From Beta vulgaris subsp. vulgaris (taxonomy: Eukaryota; Streptophyta; Magnoliopsida; Caryophyllales; Amaranthaceae): 64,000 nt of DNA. Position numbers and translations under genes: made by a program. The first letter of the stretch is position 1, and each line of letters begins with the position of its first letter. Shown piece by piece: positions 21,298-34,075 of the stretch. Below the pieces are notes generated by a model that made no database searches, was not told the DNA's origin, and was given only the letters and a program-made list of their open reading frames with translations. The DNA lies in the NCBI RefSeq assembly GCF_026745355.1, contig NC_079206.1:9510031-9574030 (forward strand), written 5' to 3'.

Positions 21298-22440
21298 ATG
21301 GAAGGGATTCAAAATGGTTCAGATGCATTTTCAACAGTAATGAAAGGATCCTTCAAGGAAATAGTAGCTAATTCAACCCATTGGTTTCAACAAGCAAAAG
21401 CAATTTACTTGAACTCTATGGATTGGGAGGATCCTGAAATTGAGGTGCCTAAAGGAGATAATGTTGTATTATTTTCTAGGGATAAAATACAACAACTTCG
21501 CAAACCTTGGAGTTTGACCTTAATGGGTAAATGTCTGGGAATTTTTATCCGACCATCATTTATGACTCGGAAGATTCGTTCCTTGTGGAAACCAAAAGGT
21601 GCAGTGGAGGTTATTGATTTGGGGAAAGGAGTTTACTTATATCGTTTTAGCCTTCAAGATGATTATGAGAAAGCTTTGTTTGGTGGGCCGTGGTATATTC
21701 TAGATCATTACCTTATGATAAACCGTTGGCAACCAAATTATAGACCAACGGAAAATCATTTTGATAAGTTAGCGGTATGGGTTCATTTCCCAGAGTTGCC
21801 AGTGGAATATTATGATAAAGAGGCTCTTTATTTGATTGCTAGCAAAGTGGGGAAGCCAATTCGAGTAGACTATGCAACAAATAACTTATCAAGAGCCCGA
21901 TATGCGCGAGTTTTTGTTGAAGTGAATCTAGATATTCCAATCTTAACTAAAGTTTGGGTTGGAAACTGTTGGCAGACGGTGTTGTATGAAAATTTGCATT
22001 TGTTATGTTTCCAGTGTGGTCGTATTGGTCACCAGAAGTCTCAATGTTCTGAATGGAAGGAAGGAAACAAAATGGAGCTAGGTGGAGCTGCGGAGGTCCA
22101 GAATGGTGCAGATACAGATGGCAAGAATGATAAGCAAGTGTCATCTGGGAACGTGACACATGGCATTCAACATGCCGAATCAATTCTCACAGTTGGAAAA
22201 GATATTGTGGCGTCTAATGGCTTAATTGATAAAGGGTGTAGTGATAACTTATCAGATAGTTATGGGCCTTGGACTACAGTGCTTCATAAAAAGAAAACGG
22301 TTAACTCAAGTTTGGCTCATCAATCAAGATTTAATAAAGGCAAAGCACCCATTAATTACTCCTCTTCATTGCCGTCAGGGAGCCGAAAACCAAAATACAA
22401 CCATATGAATTCCAATGCTCCTTCTACAAGTAATTACTAG
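21298..22440 (+). CDS. LINE ORF1 (DUF4283-type RNA-binding gag-like protein with CCHC knuckle)
   Basis: The frame is open from 21223. Its first ATG in frame is at 21298, while an ATG at 21233 is one frame away and may be the original start before a small indel. It contains a DUF4283-type domain (about residues 65-205 counted from 21298: SLTLMGKCLGIF, LGKGVYLYRFS, GGPWYILDHYLMINRW). A zinc knuckle CFQCGRIGHQKSQC follows. The protein would coat LINE RNA. The frame ends at TAG (22438-22440) but continues open in the same register to 23712, so ORF1 and the endonuclease may once have been a single frame. Confidence 0.8.
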   Translation: MEGIQNGSDAFSTVMKGSFKEIVANSTHWFQQAKAIYLNSMDWEDPEIEVPKGDNVVLFSRDKIQQLRKPWSLTLMGKCLGIFIRPSFMTRKIRSLWKPKGAVEVIDLGKGVYLYRFSLQDDYEKALFGGPWYILDHYLMINRWQPNYRPTENHFDKLAVWVHFPELPVEYYDKEALYLIASKVGKPIRVDYATNNLSRARYARVFVEVNLDIPILTKVWVGNCWQTVLYENLHLLCFQCGRIGHQKSQCSEWKEGNKMELGGAAEVQNGADTDGKNDKQVSSGNVTHGIQHAESILTVGKDIVASNGLIDKGCSDNLSDSYGPWTTVLHKKKTVNSSLAHQSRFNKGKAPINYSSSLPSGSRKPKYNHMNSNAPSTSNY

Positions 22441-22446
22441 CGAATC

Positions 22447-25400
22447 TTGAACTCAAAGGGTGGGGATAGCCATATCTCGGACTCGCAAATCGAAGCTGAT
22501 TACGGTAATATCGAGGCTTCTAATACCTTGCTAAGGTCAGCTATCACTCCAGATGCCTCTTCAAATTCCATTGTTCCTCCGGTTGATGTTGGACACTTGG
22601 CAGATCCTCTTCCACCTAACTCTTCGATGATTTTCTCCTCTTTAAACAAGGTTATTTGCATGCAAAATCTCAGTCCCAAATCTTCTCAGAAATCTCTCTC
22701 CCTTGAAACTTCTAACCTACAGCTTCATGAAAACCACCAGCGAAAAAACTCCTCCCCCGGTGTCTCAGTCCCTCCCTGTGTCTCAACTGCCCCCACCTGT
22801 ATCCCAAAATCAGCTGCAGGCTCTTCGCCCTCCAATTCCTCTCCCATCTTCTCAGAAAACCCTGAAGAATTCCATAGGTCAACCTCTTTCAACCCTTCCG
22901 AATCCTGCCTTACCCCCTCAAATCCCACTTCAACTTTCGACTCAAACAAACCCTCCAAAACTCCTAAACCTATTTCCACCGCATCCTCAGCCACTCCTAT
23001 GGAGCTCGCTTCGCAACCCGTTAACTACATCGAAATTTGGGGCTTGATGATGGACACCTCTGACAAAAATAAACCCTTGAACCCACCATCCATAGCCTTA
23101 GCAGGAAATCAAGCACCTCGTCCTCAGGGGCAAAGACCGCTTCTTCCTCCCCCCTCAAACATTCCCACCTTTCCCTTGCTATTAAAAAGCCACAGACTCG
23201 ATTTAGAGTTGACCCAATTCAACATAGTCATGTTTCAAGTTCGAAGAGAAGTGGTGGGGTTACAACTCGAAACTCGTCACTCTATGTTTACGAAGGAAAA
23301 ACTGGAAATCAATGCGATGATAACCCCGATCAGCTTGACGGACACTTGGAGTCTGGGGATGTCCCAAATCTGGAACGATTGGGAGCAATTTCTTCCTCAG
23401 TCATCAAGGAAGGGGAAGGAGGTAATGCATGAGCGAGGTGTGCCACAAACAAAAACCCTACCGGATTTAAAAATGAAAATAATTGTCTGGAATGTTAGAG
23501 GAGCCTCGAATAACTCGTTTGTCCCGCATGCATGGGATGTGGTTAGAATGCACAACCCTGCTATCTTTGTTATTTTTGAAACTAAGGCGGAGGAGTGTCG
23601 TGCTAGACAAGTCACTCGGTTGTTAGGGTTTGATGATTTCAAAGCTATCCCTCCCCATGGTTTAAAGGGGGGTATCTGGATCATGTGGAAATGTACTATT
23701 GAACTGGTTAGCTAGAGTGAGGTTTCGCCATATTACTTTCACTCTTTGTTTAAATTTAGCCCTAAACATGCAGAAGTCCTTATTACGGGCATTCATGCGC
23801 CTTGCATGGCGAAGGAAAGGCATGAGATTTGGCGAAACATGGAACAAAACTTACCTCCTGATCAAGTGCCTTGGATGGTGGTGGGGGACTTGAATGAGGT
23901 TAGGAGTCAATCGGAGAAATCTGGTGGTAGAACGTTCCGTTCACACAATGTAGAGACTTAAACTCTTTCATGGATGGCTTGCTTGGTGATCTTGGCTTTG
24001 ATGGTAATCCCTTCACATGGACTAATGTAAGAGAGGGTACTGCTTTAATTAGAGAGCGTTTGGATAGAGCGTTGGCTAATCATACCTGGATTGCTGAGTT
24101 CCCTGGAACTCAGGTAAGTCATTTACCTCGAACCTACTTGGACCATTGTCCTCTTTGCATTAATCTTAATATTTCTAAAAACTCTTCAAAAAGTTATCCG
24201 TTTAGATGCAAAGAGGCATGGTTAGCACACCCTGAGTTTAAGGAATTTTTTGTCAATAATTGGCTTGATCCTCGGGTTGATTATATGACTGGCAGAGAAA
24301 ATTTTTTGAATAGAATTCGTCTATGGGATGGTCAAGTTTTTGGTAATCTAACTCTTCAAAAAAAGAGAATTCTTGCTAGACTTAATGGGATTCAAATTGC
24401 ACTCTCTTGTCGTAATTCAACTTTTCTAGTTGATTTAGAAAAAACTCTCCTCTCAGACCTAAATAATATCCATCAAATTGAAAGGCGTATCTGGGCGCAA
24501 AAGGCGGTTTTTATTGGCGCAAATTGGGACTATAATACTAGATATTTTCATGTTTTGGCTAAGATTAAAAGATCAAAAGGGAAGATACATGCTCTCCAAG
24601 TTTCTGATGGAACTTGGGTTTATGATGATGCTATTCTAAAAAACTTGGCTAGGAATGCTTTTATAAAAATCTTCACCTCAAATCATTTTCATGGTAACCT
24701 TAATTCTTCTTTTGTTGCTCCGGTTTGCATAACGAATGAGGAAGGAGCTGAATTGATGAAACCTTTTTCGGCTGAAGAATTGGGAACTGTTCTTATGACA
24801 ATGGCTCCTCTTAAAAGCCCTGGCCCAGATGGGATCCAACCCATCTTTTACCAACAATGTTGGACTCTTCCTCGATGAGCAATTAGTTTCTTTTCTGAAT
24901 AATTGTCTTGATGCGGGTACAATTCCAGAGGATATTAATAGGTCTTATCTTTGTCTCATTCCTAAGAAAGAAGCTCCTTGTTCCATAAATGATTTTCGCC
25001 CAATTGGGCTTTGTAATACTATCCTCAAGCTGTTAACGAAGTCTATTGCGTCAAGAATTAAAAGTTTAATGCCTAACTTAGTAAATCCTTTGCAGACTAG
25101 TTTTATTAGGGATAGAACCATTGATGAAAATATTATTATCATTAAAGAGGTGGCTCATATGTTTGACAAAGCTAAAAGAAAAAAATATAATGGCTCTTAA
25201 GATTGACCTCTCTAAAGCCTTTCATAGCTTAGAATGGACGCTCATTAGAGAAACCTTGTTAGGCTTCAATTTTCCATCTCCTCTTGTAAAGGTTATCATG
25301 AGTGTGATTACCTCTCCTGCAATCTCTGTGTTGTGGAATGGAGAGATAACCTCGAATTTTTATCCTTCACGTGGCATTCGTCAGGGTGATCCTCTGTCAC

Positions 25401-27545
25401 CTTATATTTTTGTGCTCTGCATGGAAAGGCTTAGCCTTCTTATTCAAGAGAAGCTTAGTCTTAAGTTGTGGAAACCGTTGATGATTGCTAAGGAGATCGG
25501 CCTCTCTCACCTCTTTTATGCTGATGATGTTTTCCTTTTTGGGAAAGCTTCTTGGGCTAATATGGATGTCATTTTAGGGGTTTTGAAGGATTTTGGTGAT
25601 CTTTCAGGATTATATCTTAACGTTTCAAAATCAACTATCATTGTCCCTAGGAAAATGGATCATAATGTAAGGCAGTCTATTGCTAATCATTGCTTGCTTC
25701 ATGTTTCTTCAGACTTTGGTAAGTATTTAGGAGTCAAGATCTCACCTAATAAACTTAGGAAGTCTGATTATTTGGGCCTCTTGGAAAAAACTAAAGATAA
25801 GATTAGAGGATGGCAGGCTAAACTCTTGAATATGGCAGGTAGGTGTACCCTTATCAAATCTGTCCTTAATACCTATCCCCTCTATACTATGCAAACTAAT
25901 ATTGTCCCAGTAGGTGTCCTGAATGACTTGCAAAAAGATGTGAAACGTTTCTTGTGGAACAAGGTAGGTCAAGGACATTACATTTCTAGGACCTCTTGGG
26001 ACCAAGTTTGCAAACCATTGATGATAGGGGGTCTGGGGATTAGAAACCTAAGAAATTGGAATACCTGTTTCATGGCCAAACTGGGGTGGAAGTTTTTAAC
26101 CCAATCTGATAAGCTTTGGGTCCAGATTTTGAAATCCAAGTACTGTAAGGGTACAAATTTTTTGGATGCAATGCCTAGCCCAGCTCAATCTAGTATTTGG
26201 AGGGACATCCTAAAAGGGAGGGATCTATTGAAGGCGGGTTTAATTTTCAATGTTGGTAATGGGGAGGACATATCATTATGGTTTCATCATTGGGTTGGGA
26301 ATGATCCTTTGTATAAGCATCGAGACATAATTATTCCGGAATCAAAAGCTCATTGGAGAGTGGCTCACATCATTCGTAATGGGACTTGGTACTTGGACCA
26401 GATAGTTTCAATTTGACTCCATCAAAGCCATCCCTCTTCCCAAATTTTCTTTGGTTAAGGATGGGTTAAGATGGATTTTTTCTAAGGATGGTCAATTTAA
26501 CATAAAATCTGCTTATCATAATTTAGAGCCTAATGATCATAATGTTTGGCCCAATCCTAATCTTTGGAAAAAATTGTGGAAAATTGATGTGCCTTTTAAA
26601 TATAAAATGCTTTTGTGGAATGGAGTTCATGGCATTTTTCCTACTGGTGAATTTTTACAAAAGAACATCCCTCATTTCGATCCCCAATGTCAATGTTGTT
26701 GTGAAGGAATTGAAACTCATTTACATCTTTTTAGAAACTGTTATCATGCTAGTATCCTTTGGAAGCGTATCTTTCAATCTTTTAACTTAGCCAAAGATGT
26801 AGATATTGCTAGTTTTTTTAATAACGAATGGAATGACTGGATATTGTTAAATCTTATGCAATCAAAAAAATGGCTTCGAATCTTTGCTATTGCTTTCTGG
26901 CACATTTGGAAGCACAGGAATAAAGCAGTTTTTGAAGGAGCTATGTTAAGGTCTTCAACTCAATATAACCACTTTCTTATTGATCATATGCATAATAATG
27001 ATGTGTTTCAACAGCAGAGCAAGACAGCGCCAAGAATTAGCCCTCCTATTGCTTGGAAACCTCCGGTGCATGGTTACTTGAAGCTGAATACAGATGGTGC
27101 TTGGAAATCCACTAACAAAGCAAGTGGGGGTGGAGTTATTAGAAAAACGGATGGATCATGGTTCATGGGGTTCTCGATCAGATTTGATGCGGTTAGCCCA
27201 GCTGCTGCAGAATTAGCAACCATTAAGGAGGGTCTATCAATGGCCAAAGATCAGAACATTAGCAGGTTGGAGGTGGAAACGGATGCTCAGGCCTTGAAAA
27301 TCATGATGGATAGAGCTGAGAAGGTGCCTCATCACCAGTTTCATGCGATTATATGTGATATTGTTAAGTTGATGAAATCTAACTGGGTCGTGGTCTTTCT
27401 TCATGCAAAGAGAGATGCAAATGCAGTTGCTCATAAGCTAGCAAGGTTCGGTATGGAAATGGATATGGACAAGGTTACTCATACGTCGCCACCACAATGT
27501 GTTATGCAGGAGTACATGCAAGAGCTAGTCAACCCAATAGCGTAG
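22447..27545 (+). pseudogene. LINE ORF2: endonuclease, reverse transcriptase, RNase H (broken)
   Basis: A Pro/Ser-rich linker precedes the endonuclease, which starts at about 23473 (KIIVWNVRGASNN) and goes on to WMVVGDLNEV and DHCPL. Reverse transcriptase motifs follow: LKSPGPDGIQPIFYQQCW, DFRPIGLCN, ALKIDLSKAFHSLEW, GIRQGDPLSPYIF and the catalytic FYADD at about 25520. A zf-RVT region (WKKLWKIDVPFKYKMLLW ... HLFRNC) comes next. Last is an RNase H with LNTDGAW, AAELATIKEGL, VETDAQAL and AKRDANAVAHKLA. Breaks: TAG at 23713, and frameshifts near 23960, 24860-24880, 25185-25197 and 26410. It encodes the target-primed reverse transcription machinery of the element but can no longer be translated whole. 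Confidence 0.9.
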
Positions 27546-27696
27546 CTAGCCTCAAGTTAGATGTTAAAAACTTCTCTATGCTGGATAATTTTGTGATGTT
27601 AATCTCCAGTTATAAGAGTGTGATGACTCTATGGTGTAAGTGAATGTTTTATTAATATAACTCCTATTTTGTGTAAAAAAAAATACATGCTAAAAT

Positions 27697-27846
27697 ATCT
27701 AGGAGGGATAATGATTAGTTTGCTGAGTTGTTTGGTTAGCCGTGTGTGATTCTTTGTGCTAGTTGTTGTTGCTTGGCTGAGGTCCTGTAAATTATTTAGT
27801 TCGTTTTGTGCTTAATAAAATTGTTTGCTTGCTTATAAAAAAACAT
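27697..27846 (+). mobile_element. 3' tail of an older LINE-like element
   Basis: Right of the younger LINE, the sequence ends GTGCTTAATAAAATTG...CTTATAAAAAAA. This looks like the 3' end of a plant LINE with poly(A). Its upstream part would be the other side of the insertion (before 21112), but no coding domain is recognised there. Confidence 0.3.
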
Positions 27847-27989
27847 TACTAAAAATAAAAACTTGGCTATTTATAATAAGTTTACCAGATACTAACCGAA
27901 AAGTTTTCAAGAATAAATAAATCTTTGGCCCATCTACTCAAAATAAGTTACACTTTCAATTATTATTTTTATAATGTATAAGAAAAAAA

Positions 27990-28175
27990 AACATTAGAAG
28001 ACCCTCCGCTCGAGGGTAACTTCTAATGCATTCAATTACAAGGAAAGAAGATAAAGAAGAATTATTACAAAGAGAAATGTCAAAATTATCCAAAATCAAG
28101 TGATCCACATTGACAATCCAATCAACAAAGCGGTTTGCTTCTCCGAAAATGTAACTAATCTTCCAAGAGTCGGAC
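27990..28175 (-). pseudogene. RNase H end of a decayed LINE
   Basis: On the minus strand a frame of about 50 residues reads SWKISYIFGEANRFVDWIVN. This matches the C-terminal REANxxADxLAN motif of plant LINE RNase H domains. An A-run on its downstream side (about 27982-27991 as T on that strand's complement) fits a short 3' fragment. No other LINE part is found next to it. Confidence 0.5.
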
Positions 28176-28470
28176 TTTTAATTAGCTCAAAATAATCCAA
28201 ACTTATACGAGTATTTGCGTTTAGGGGGTACAACAGGTTAATCACTTGTTATAATAGATTATATGTTCACATGCCAATTTTTTTGATTAGTTTAAATTTG
28301 TTAGATTTTTTTTTTTTGATTCTTGCCTTCTTCTTCTCTCTCCTCCACCTTGACCTCCATGGAAAATTCTCATGTACATATCTATCATTCGCAGGCAAAG
28401 AGGAATGCCTCTAGAGTCTCGCAACGTCTTACTCACCAAAGAAGAAGAGGCCATGAAGGAAATTGATGCT
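28176..28470. other. intergenic DNA, nothing recognised
   Basis: AT-rich, with T-run at 28308-28318. No frame or element end. Confidence 0.4.
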
Positions 28471-28905
28471 TAGAGGTGGGCATCGGCCGGGCCAGCATGC
28501 AGGCCGGCCCCACCCGCCACTGCTTGGGTCCGACCAGGTCGGAACCGCTCTAGACCCGACCATTTTTCCGCTACGTAGGTTGTAGGCCTACCACGATTAA
28601 GAAAATTTATTTCAGACTCGATTCGGCACGAGCCCACCTATATGGCTCATAGGCTGAACATCCCTTCTCTTTATTTTTTAGTCGAAAACAGCCAAGAATC
28701 CAAAAAACAAACATAAAATACTGGGCAGGCACGTAATAGGCACGATCCCGGCTCGCGGGCCTGTAAACAAAATCTAAAAATCTCAAGCCTGGCACAACTC
28801 GGCCTACCATTCACGGGCTCGGGCCTAGTATGGCCTCCTATTGCCCAAGCCGCGGACCGAGCCCATGAAAAGGCCGATCCCGTCCATGCACAATGCTGCA
28901 ACTTT
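28471..28905. mobile_element. GC-rich repeat, possibly hAT-like
   Basis: A GC-rich island with GTGGGCATCGGCCGGGCC at the left and GGCCGATCCCGTCCATGCAC at the right, related in inverted orientation. GGGC/GCCC-rich repeats of this kind are common at hAT-type MITE ends in plants. No clean 8-bp duplication was found. Confidence 0.3.
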
Positions 28906-29531
28906 TCCTCAAGATGTGTACTTTGTTCATTTTTCCATGTCATTTTCTTCATTTTAAATTTTGGCAAATTTTTTGGGAAAGAAGACAGTATGACAATTGT
29001 CAATTAGTTAAAAGAAAAGTCAAAGCTATGAAAAATAGATAATAAGCTAAATTTTAAATAGACTTCGAATTTTAGTAGATATACATACAACAATATGCTT
29101 AATAAAGGTAGTTTAGTAAAAAATGTTTTGTCAACAAGATTATTTGGTGTATTTGATTAATTACGAATTCATATTATTATTTCGTTGAATTTTTCCTAAA
29201 TGTGAAGTTAAACTTGAGGATAAAGATTCTGCCTCATTTCAATGCTTACCGGCCTACAAGTGCTAGACTAAGAATATCATGCGGGTTGAAGCCCATACAA
29301 AGTCCTCATTATCATTAAAAAAAACGTCAAAAAGTTTGGTCATGGTTTATGATATAGGATTTCCCTACGAGCTCTCTTTTCTTATTTAACTACATCAGCA
29401 TCAGTGTAGATCGTGATTATTGACCTTTAAATGTATTTGTTAATTAGTACTCTTTTTGTTATTTTTTTTTGTATATCTCACTTGAAATGTTAAAGTCAAA
29501 ATTAGAAAACTTTTCCCATGTATACTAATTA
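28906..29531. other. intergenic DNA, nothing recognised
   Basis: AT-rich non-coding sequence. Confidence 0.4.
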
Positions 29532-29919
29532 CTCCATCCGATTTCTATTACTGGATTGTTTATTTGCTTCCTGAATTGCTTTTATATAAGCTGCATTTTT
29601 TTATATGCCAAATAGTGGCTGGCAGAGGGGTTGGAGTGGCTAGCAGTGCGGTGGTATGGTGGCTAGGTGGTGGTGGTCATGGAGGAAGAAGTAGAGAACG
29701 AAGACAAAAGAAAAAATATCGTATAAATACGGACGATATATGGTAAATACAGACGACCAATGACATGGCACTAAAACTAACATGAAAATAATATTATTAT
29801 AGCATATTTCAAGATAAATCTAATGATATAATTTTTTATTTTCATATAATAAGAGACTTTTTATGGCCAGAACTAATTTTCGTAAAGTGTAAAGGCCTTA
29901 TATTTTGAAACAGATGGAG
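29532..29919. mobile_element. Stowaway-type MITE, 388 bp
   Basis: Inverted ends CTCCATCCGATTT and the complement CTCCATCTGTTTC, flanked by TA on both sides (29530-29531, 29920-29921). CTCCxTCCGTTTC ends with TA targets mark Stowaway (Tc1/mariner) MITEs. Confidence 0.65.
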
Positions 29920-29921
29920 TA

Positions 29922-31157
29922 GCAATTTAACCAACACAAACTATTATCAATGCCATGGTGTATAAAAAATGAAGGATTGCCATTGAGAATAACTTTTTTC
30001 AAAATCAAAGATAATAAGCCAAAAGAAAAGGGTCATCAACGAGGTTTTCCAGAAAAAACAGTGTATAAGAGAACGAATAGTATTATCTACAATCTTCCAT
30101 TACATACTCTCTTTGTCTTGTAATTTTGAGGTGCTGCTTTAATACCACTGAAAAACACAACTTTTACGATTTCAGAGAGGCCTAAAAACAATAAAAATCA
30201 ATGTATTAACTTCTTGCTTGTTTTTTCAGCCAAAATTAATTAATTTCAACCATGTTTTCTTCACAAGTATATTTGAAATTTAATTATCATGTAAATTTTC
30301 AATCACATTCAATTATGTACTTTTTTTATACGTCATTCGTTTTAAAATGTAATACATCTCTATTTTATGTAAGAATATTTTAAGAAAAATGTTACATATA
30401 TTTCAAAATGAAGGAAGTGATTATCTTTGATGATATTTTGTTTTTCTTTTTAGTCAATATAATATATAGTCTTTAAAACTGTGTACCGGAATTCAATAAA
30501 GGCCATCATTGAAGATAGCAATGTAACATGTAAGAGAATAGCTAGTTTCTATCTTGGATCTTCTTGGAATTAGCCTCTAAATTCAAGCTTTTGTGTCAAC
30601 AATAACAGGCTATCAAGCTCTCATAGCAATAGTGATATTGTGCATTTCACGTGTTCCTAATTCTTTTCTGTTTGACCACTTCCTTGATTACATGTGGGCT
30701 GACGTAGTTCCAGCTTTGGTTCTTGACGACATGCATCATGATTAAGGCTTTTTTCGGATTGGTGAAAATTAGGGCCCAACATGTGAGTGAAGTATATGGG
30801 AAAAACTCAAAAAGTACTTATGTATCTTTTTGTTTGCTTTTTCACCAAAGATTCAAAGAATGAAAAAAACACTTCTGTATCTTTGATACAATCATACAAG
30901 TAAAAATATCGTAAATAAGAATACCTTTATTAGATCAAAACAACAATACTAACACTTCGAATCTTTGATACTAGTGGAAACATATGGTAAATATATTGCC
31001 TACCTTTAGTAGATCAAATAATTTTCTTAAAGTCTAGTCTGATCTTCGAGCTTGGTTTTTTCATTCGTGATTACTCATTTGTTTCCATGTGGGACACAGT
31101 TTTTTCGAGATCAATTTGAACCTTGTTTCTCTTAATAGTACAAAGTTGCTATAATTA
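29922..31157. other. intergenic DNA
   Basis: AT-rich with no gene. A weak inverted pair at 30340-30416 (CATTCGTTTTAAAATGTAA and its relative) may be a very small MITE. Confidence 0.4.
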
Positions 31158-31366
31158 CTCTGTCCTTTTCAAAGTTCTTCCTACTTATAACAACTAAAAA
31201 TAAGAAGGAAAGAGAATGTGAAAATGGGTCATTTTTATTTATTTAAATAGGAGAGACAAGATAAATATGATAAGAATATGCAATTATGTGGATTTATCAA
31301 GTATAGGAAGAACTTTAAGAAACGAGGTTTAAAAGTAAGTAGGAAAACTTTAGAAAATGGAGGAAT
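31158..31366. mobile_element. Stowaway-type MITE
   Basis: The left end CTCTGTCCTTTTCAAAGTT and the complement of the right end (TTCCTCCATTTTCTAAAGTT) are inverted repeats continuing into TTCCTACTT. TA flanks both sides. Confidence 0.55.
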
Positions 31367-31491
31367 ATACTATAAGATTCCTAACTAAGATATAAGTCTA
31401 ACACTCTAATAAATGGAGGTCCAATAGTTGATATTTTCCTTAAGTGCAAAGGCATATAGTGTATATTGTACCCATCCTTGTAAATTATGAG

Positions 31492-33010
31492 TATTAGATT
31501 TGGGCAAACTTTCCGAATTGGAGTGAATTCCATTGAAAAAGAGTCTCAAGGTCCGTTGGCAACAATGGGGGACCCGTAGGGCTGCAGGCTAGCTATGTAA
31601 GCCTCAGGGGGGAAATAATTGTGCTAGGCCAAAGCAGGAGGCATGGGCCTGTGCTGGTTATATCCCACTAGAGCAATATGATAGTGGGCGGGCGGGGTAG
31701 TCTATTGGCGCTGCTGCTGAAGGCAGCCCAAGTCTGCAGGCTAGGTAATGGGCTAGCCCAAGAAGCATAATTGTTTAGCGCTTGGAGTTGTTGCTATTGT
31801 TGGTTCAAGTGAGGCTATGATCGGTTGGAGGTCCCATCGCGGCCTCGGCATCGTCCGTTTCTGCCACCACGTCCACTGTTGCGCGGCCACGACCGCTGCT
31901 AAGACCGTCAGTCTGTCCACCGGAGTTCTGACCACCGGATCGCTGAGAAAACTACTACGAGGAAGACGCGTGTGAAGAGGGCCCGGGATCTGTGGCTGCA
32001 GCCACAAAAGCTGTGGCGGTAGATGACGTGTCATTGACACGTTGAGACTCCTTAAGGAGGAGGCGTGATCTAGCGGTTTCAAACAACGGCAGCGGATCAG
32101 TTTGTTGAATCACAGAAGCAATGGTATCAAAATCTGTTTTGACAAGGCCCGAGATGAGGCGAAGAACAAGCTTTTGCTTCGATGTGATTTCGGCAGCATT
32201 TGCAAGTTGATCACATAGCGTTTGCGATTGTTGACAGTAAGAGGTTATGTCGGAAAAATTAGAGAGGTGCGAAGAATAAACTGATTTTCAAGATACATCG
32301 CACGAGAGTGTTTAATATCCTGAAATATAGCTTTGAGTCGATCCCATGTTTCTTGTGTCGTAGAACCACGGTGCAAGATATTCATCGAAAGATGTGCAAA
32401 AATTATCCCAAAAATCCACTTTTTGACAACAAAATCAAGTCGTTGTCAAAGAGCCGCAGTCATATCAGCGGGACGAAGTTTGTGGAATCAATATGATCTA
32501 AAACGTCATGCGCATGACACTGGATTTCAAATAGTTCAACCCAATTGGAATATTGAACCTTCTCACGATCAAGAACCAAGGGGATATTGTTCTTGATGTT
32601 GCTAACGGATAACGCGGGATGGTAGTTTGTGTTAGCCGTGGGCGATGGCGGAGGAGGTGTTTTGGGGTCCGAGGTTGCACCGTTAGTGGTCATATGGCGC
32701 AAGTTTCGATGGGTGGGGGCGGAAGCTAAAGGGGTCCAAAATATAGGGCGGATCGAAAATGAAATTTGTGGAAGATTATTGTGGATGTGAAACCATATTA
32801 GATTTGGGCAAACTCCCTGACTTGGAGTGAATTCCATTGATCAGAAGATATAGGTTACAACATTATAATCCTAACAAGATTAGGAAAGATTAGGAAATCT
32901 ATCCATAGTAGAAGTGTGAATACAAAATATTATCCTAATATATTTTATACTCTATCAATGAGCTATGCGATTATACTCAATATCTAGACTATAATACTTT
33001 CTCCATAATT
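31492..33010 (-). mobile_element. decayed Ty1/copia fragment
   Basis: A 45-bp sequence starting TATTAGATTTGGGCAAACT occurs at 31492-31536 and again at 32796-32840 with a few differences, as expected for the same LTR end at both sides. Inward of the right copy the minus strand reads TATGGTTTCAC, a damaged tRNA-Met primer site. Gag remnants lie between. The pol region is gone, so this is a deleted, decayed copy. The right edge of its LTR is uncertain. Confidence 0.5.
31753..32700 (-). pseudogene. copia gag (UBN2-type) pseudogene
   Basis: The minus-strand frame from the ATG near 32690 contains LSVSNIKNNIPLVLD and YSNWVELFEIQCHAHDV, typical gag N terminus. Further on, with the register shifting, come HSRAMYLENQF, SYCQQSQTLCDQLAN and RLISGL-type stretches of UBN2 gag. 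Then follows a low-complexity end to about 31753. At least two frameshifts interrupt it. No zinc knuckle, protease or reverse transcriptase remains. Confidence 0.6.
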
Positions 33011-33409
33011 TAATACCTTTATTCTTATGGTAAGGAGAGACATCCTATTCAAAATTCCGGATTAAACACTTACGACTACGAAATAAGCTAAGGGGATCTC
33101 TACTCCTAAACACCCTTGCTTGGCACGATTAGAACCAAAGACTTCAAAATCCTAAGACAAGAATCTTACCGAGCAATTAGTAGATCCTGGACCAACGTGT
33201 AGGATGAGTATCCTACAACAACTCCAAAACGCAAGGCAAGAAGAATGAAATGCACCATTCAACATGCAAAAAAGTAATTGATTTGACAGCTAATAATGTA
33301 CATTCCCATTACATCCAGTGTACATATCGAAAATTCAAAAAGTAACTGATTTGACAGTTACTGTTCACCATTTAATAACTGATTTGATGTCAACCATCAT
33401 CATTTCCCC

Positions 33410-34075
33410 CCATATACTGTTCACCACTTCTCTCTTTTTCACACTCAACCTCCTTGTACATTTTTGGCTTCGTGGTTGTTCATTAACAAAATCAAAATGT
33501 ACAATGACAGCCCCCCAGCTGAAAGTAACCCAATTCCTGAAGCTGATGTGTCAAGTGAGTAATTTGCAATCTTTGTACACTGGTGTGTTGATGTTTGTTC
33601 ACTAATGAAATTCAATATGTACAATTACAGTCTCATACCGAAATTTTTCACCACTTCTCTCTTTTCCAGACTCAACCTCTTTGTACATTCTTGGCTTCGT
33701 GGTTGTTCATTAATAAAATCAAAATCTACAATGACAACCCCCTAGCTGAAAGTAACCCAATTCGTGAAGCTTATGTCAAGTGAGTAATTTGCAATCTTTG
33801 TACAATGGGTGTGTTGATGTTTGTTCACTAATGAAATTCAATATGTACAATTACAGTCTCATACCGAAATATGTGAAGTGAGTAATTTCCAATCTTTGTA
33901 CACTGGTGTGTTTGATGTTTGTTCACTATTGAAATTCAATATGTACACTTACAGTCTCATACCGAAATATGTTAAGTGAGTAATTTCCAATCTTTGTACA
34001 CTGGTGTGTTTGATGTTTGTTCACTATTGAAATTCAATATGTACAATTACAGTCTCATGCCGAAATTCAATAAAA
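33410..34075. repeat. nested tandem repeats of 225 bp and 98 bp
   Basis: AAGTGAGTAATTTSCAATCT starts at 33553, 33778, 33876 and 33974, giving spacings of 225, 98 and 98 bp. The 225-bp unit adds a segment (CACCACTTCTCTCTTTT...AGTAACCCAATTC) found twice. Copies differ by a few bases. No coding potential. Confidence 0.85.

Larger units (their letters stand above)
21112..27696 (+). mobile_element. full-length L1-type LINE, mutated
   Basis: A perfect 13-bp duplication TACATGCTAAAAT flanks the element (21112-21124 and 27684-27696). The body 21125-27683 ends in an A-run (27675-27683). It encodes a gag-like ORF1 with zinc knuckle, then endonuclease, reverse transcriptase, zf-RVT and RNase H, the order of plant L1 elements with an added RNase H. 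The 5' end is intact, judged by the duplication. At least two nonsense codons and four frameshifts make it inactive. Confidence 0.93.

Noticed and set aside
30340..30416. Very small MITE
   Set aside because: The inverted pair is short and imperfect, and no target duplication could be fixed.
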